35,524 nucleotides of DNA, taken from assembly GCF_000245815.1 (NCBI RefSeq), contig NZ_JH601103.1, positions 375,019-410,542 of the forward strand, written 5' to 3'. This document shows, piece after piece, positions 34,307 through 35,524 of the stretch. A program made the position numbers and the translations under genes. Origin of the DNA: Dolosigranulum pigrum ATCC 51524 (GTDB taxonomy: Bacteria > Bacillota > Bacilli > Lactobacillales > Carnobacteriaceae_A). Numbering within the stretch: position 1 is the first letter of the stretch; the number at the start of each line of letters is the position of its first letter. The notes beneath the pieces were generated by a model. It saw only the letters and a list, made by a program, of their open reading frames with translations. It did no database searches and was not told the DNA's origin.

Positions 34307-34387
34307 ATGGTCTTTTCCTTCAAGTTCAAAAAATATTCTATCGAACTCAAGCAAAAATTAGCTAGCCTACTTCTGAAACCACTATAA
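34307..34387 (+). CDS. Small cationic amphipathic peptide candidate (26 aa)
   Basis: AAGGGGAA lies eight bases before the ATG. The 26-residue peptide (MVFSFKFKKYSIELKQKLAS, then LLLKPL) has six Lys and one Glu with evenly spaced hydrophobic residues, as seen in leaderless peptides or phenol-soluble modulins. It is too short to prove by coding statistics and could be part of the decayed gene before it. Confidence 0.3.
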   Translation: MVFSFKFKKYSIELKQKLASLLLKPL

Positions 34388-34514
34388 TTTCTGCATTAAA
34401 CAAACTCCCCCTCTTCTTAGAGGGTTGATATAGGATGATTGTACCACAGATGACCCTTTTAAATTTCTATTTTAATTTTACAATGAAGGTATCTAAATAT
34501 TTGTTTTTTGAATT

Positions 34515-34528
34515 TGTAAACGTTTTAA
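34515..34528. promoter_or_regulatory. cre-like site
   Basis: TGTAAACGTTTTAA matches the catabolite-repression consensus TGWAANCGNTNWCA at 13 of 14 positions. It lies about 80 bases before the small membrane protein gene. The AT-rich background makes chance matches possible. Confidence 0.4.
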
Positions 34529-34605
34529 TTGAAATATATTCGCTTTATATTATATAATTTTGTTAATAGGTATTAGCTATATAGTTAATTAAGGGAGTGA
34601 GATCT

Positions 34606-34908
34606 ATGAAAAAATATGAAAAAATTTTATTTAGAGCTTTTTATCTTTTTATAGGTTCATTGTTCTTTATAGGATATTGGTATTTTGTAGAAGAATATAT
34701 GTCTTATTCAGCTACAAAATTTCCTATGATAGTATTAACGACATATCTTTTTGTTAGTTTGCCAATTTTTCCATTTTCGGTTGATAGAATGGAATTCAAA
34801 GATGATTATGGTATTAGAATTCATAGAATTATATTACCTGTTTTATATATTTTATCACCTGTAATTTTAATTTATGATATTTTGAAAAATAAAAACTGGA
34901 GGTGCTAA
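34606..34908 (+). CDS. Small membrane protein, possible partner of the downstream small protein
   Basis: A 100-residue protein from the ATG at 34606, preceded by AAGGGAGTGAG; the GTG at 34597 lies in that site. It has three or four hydrophobic segments (near 8-28, 41-60 and 78-95) and ends KNKNWRC. The ribosome site of the next coding stretch (GGAGG) lies within its last codons, so the two are coupled. Very AT-rich. No family recognised; a role as immunity protein is speculative. Confidence 0.6.
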   Translation: MKKYEKILFRAFYLFIGSLFFIGYWYFVEEYMSYSATKFPMIVLTTYLFVSLPIFPFSVDRMEFKDDYGIRIHRIILPVLYILSPVILIYDILKNKNWRC

Positions 34909-34913
34909 AGAAT

Positions 34914-35118
34914 TTGGAATTTGTATTTTAAAGGATCAAGTAGGACCTTATCTGGTGATGTTATTGGTTCTATAGCTAACTATTTAAAAGGCGAAGCTTG
35001 GGATAAGGCGGCTACATTGATATTAAAGTATGTTGGATTAACTGGTAAGAAACTAAACGCTGGAATACTTGAAGCTGGATTAGCAGCATCGGCCTTTGGG
35101 TGTCGTGGAGAATTGTAA
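34914..35118 (+). pseudogene. Second member of the EAW...C small-protein family, probably frameshifted
   Basis: The open frame 34921-35118 encodes about 65 residues but has only TTG or ATT starts in frame. A TTG at 34914 in another frame, 11 bases after GGAGG, would read MEFVF and then continue into this frame if one T of the T-run at 34926-34929 were absent. The C-terminal part (GEAWDKAATLILKYVG ... AASAFGC) shares EAW, an Ala four residues after Trp and a Cys 34 residues after Trp with the protein at 30029-30427. It may be a small exported or membrane-acting peptide without a signal sequence. The following hairpin fits a terminator. Confidence 0.5.
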
Positions 35119-35133
35119 AATAATAAAAATAAT

Positions 35134-35167
35134 TGAGGAGCTCTTAATTATCGGGGCTCTTTTTTTA
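35134..35167 (+). terminator. Terminator after the small-protein locus
   Basis: GAGCTC and GGGCTC form a six-bp stem with one wobble, followed by a run of seven T residues. Confidence 0.7.
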
Positions 35168-35240
35168 CCAAATGGGGAGGCGTAGTACCCCCATACACGG
35201 CATCAAATTAGCAGCTATCTCAAATTACTTTTTTACAAAT

Positions 35241-35268
35241 TTGACTTTCCAAAATCAGTTGATATAAT
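35241..35268 (+). promoter_or_regulatory. Promoter near the window end
   Basis: TTGACT (35241-35246) and TATAAT (35263-35268) are 16 bp apart, a strong vegetative promoter, followed by an AAGGAGAG ribosome site. Confidence 0.65.
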
Positions 35269-35303
35269 AACAATATAAACGGATAATTAAATAAAAAGGA
35301 GAG

Positions 35304-35393
35304 ATGTGCTGTAAAATGAATAACAAAAAATTTAAAACACTTTTTATACACATGCCAATATCTTGGATTTTGAGGTTATACATCTTTTTTTAA
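35304..35393 (+). other. Short open frame behind a strong promoter (25-29 aa)
   Basis: After AAGGAGAG, ATG codons at 35304 and 35316 open a short frame (MNNKKFKTLFIHMPISWILR, then LYIFF) that ends at TAA. The peptide is basic then hydrophobic. It could be a small peptide gene or the broken start of a longer membrane-protein gene. Nothing else is supported up to the window end. Confidence 0.3.
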
Positions 35394-35524
35394 TTAATAT
35401 TAGTCATCTTTTTTTATAAAAACATATAATTGAACTATACAAATAACCGTTAATACATAATTAGAAAATTTCTCAAATTGATGTGACTCAGGAAAAATAA
35501 ATACATTAAAAATGAAGTAAAAAA

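Noticed and set aside
1..35524. CRISPR array or intact insertion sequence
   Set aside because: No regularly spaced repeats and no transposase-like reading frame were seen on either strand.

Overview
The window looks like a low-to-moderate GC chromosome segment from a Gram-positive bacterium of the Lactobacillales. Supporting signs are strong AGGAGG-type ribosome sites, a D-aspartate ligase/racemase pair for a Lys-D-Asp type peptidoglycan bridge, a sigma-54/LevR-controlled mannose-family PTS, a cysS-mrnC-rlmB cluster and a sortase-anchored surface nucleotidase. An Aerococcaceae or Carnobacteriaceae relative would fit, but the genus cannot be fixed from the sequence alone.

Layout. 1-2185: an inverted-repeat copy, a tRNA with its own promoter and terminator, a class I methyltransferase, a Gx-type membrane protein and a frameshifted gene remnant. 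2209-8942: a small DUF6483-like protein, manA, a Gfo/Idh/MocA oxidoreductase coupled to rpoN, and a LevR-type sigma-54 activator. 9010-10490: an AT-rich MFS transporter gene followed by the second copy of the inverted repeat, which looks like an insertion between the activator and its target. 10500-14202: TGTGTATA half-sites, a near-consensus -24/-12 promoter and a four-gene mannose-family PTS operon (IIB, IIAB, IIC, IID). 14305-26005: an unknown protein, a cytoplasmic alpha-amylase, a YtxH protein, a GH29 fucosidase/GH3 hexosaminidase pair, the D-Asp ligase/racemase operon, a ROK sugar kinase and a surface 5'-nucleotidase. 26199-28775: the rlmB-mrnC-cysS operon. 28776-32171: an eroded accessory region with a CPBP protease-like membrane protein, a decayed exported small protein, a membrane protein of unknown role, a truncated SDR gene and two tiny membrane proteins. 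32458-33948: a D-2-hydroxyacid dehydrogenase and folK. 34014-35524: a second accessory region with very small secreted or cationic peptides, a small membrane protein and a second member of the decayed small-protein family.

How the genes work together. RpoN and LevR together should drive the PTS operon from the -24/-12 promoter, and LevR carries PTS-type domains that would sense sugar flux. ManA, the ROK kinase, amylase, fucosidase and hexosaminidase would process sugars made available by uptake or by host-glycan breakdown.

The most interesting accessory signal is a pair of small proteins (30029-30427 and 34914-35118). Both share Glu-Ala-Trp followed by a Cys exactly 34 residues after the Trp. 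Each lies next to a small membrane protein. The first also has a CPBP protease-like gene nearby and a 22-bp-phased direct repeat upstream, like those bound by LytTR regulators of bacteriocin genes. Together these suggest remnants of an undescribed bacteriocin-like system, but both copies look damaged and the function is inference.
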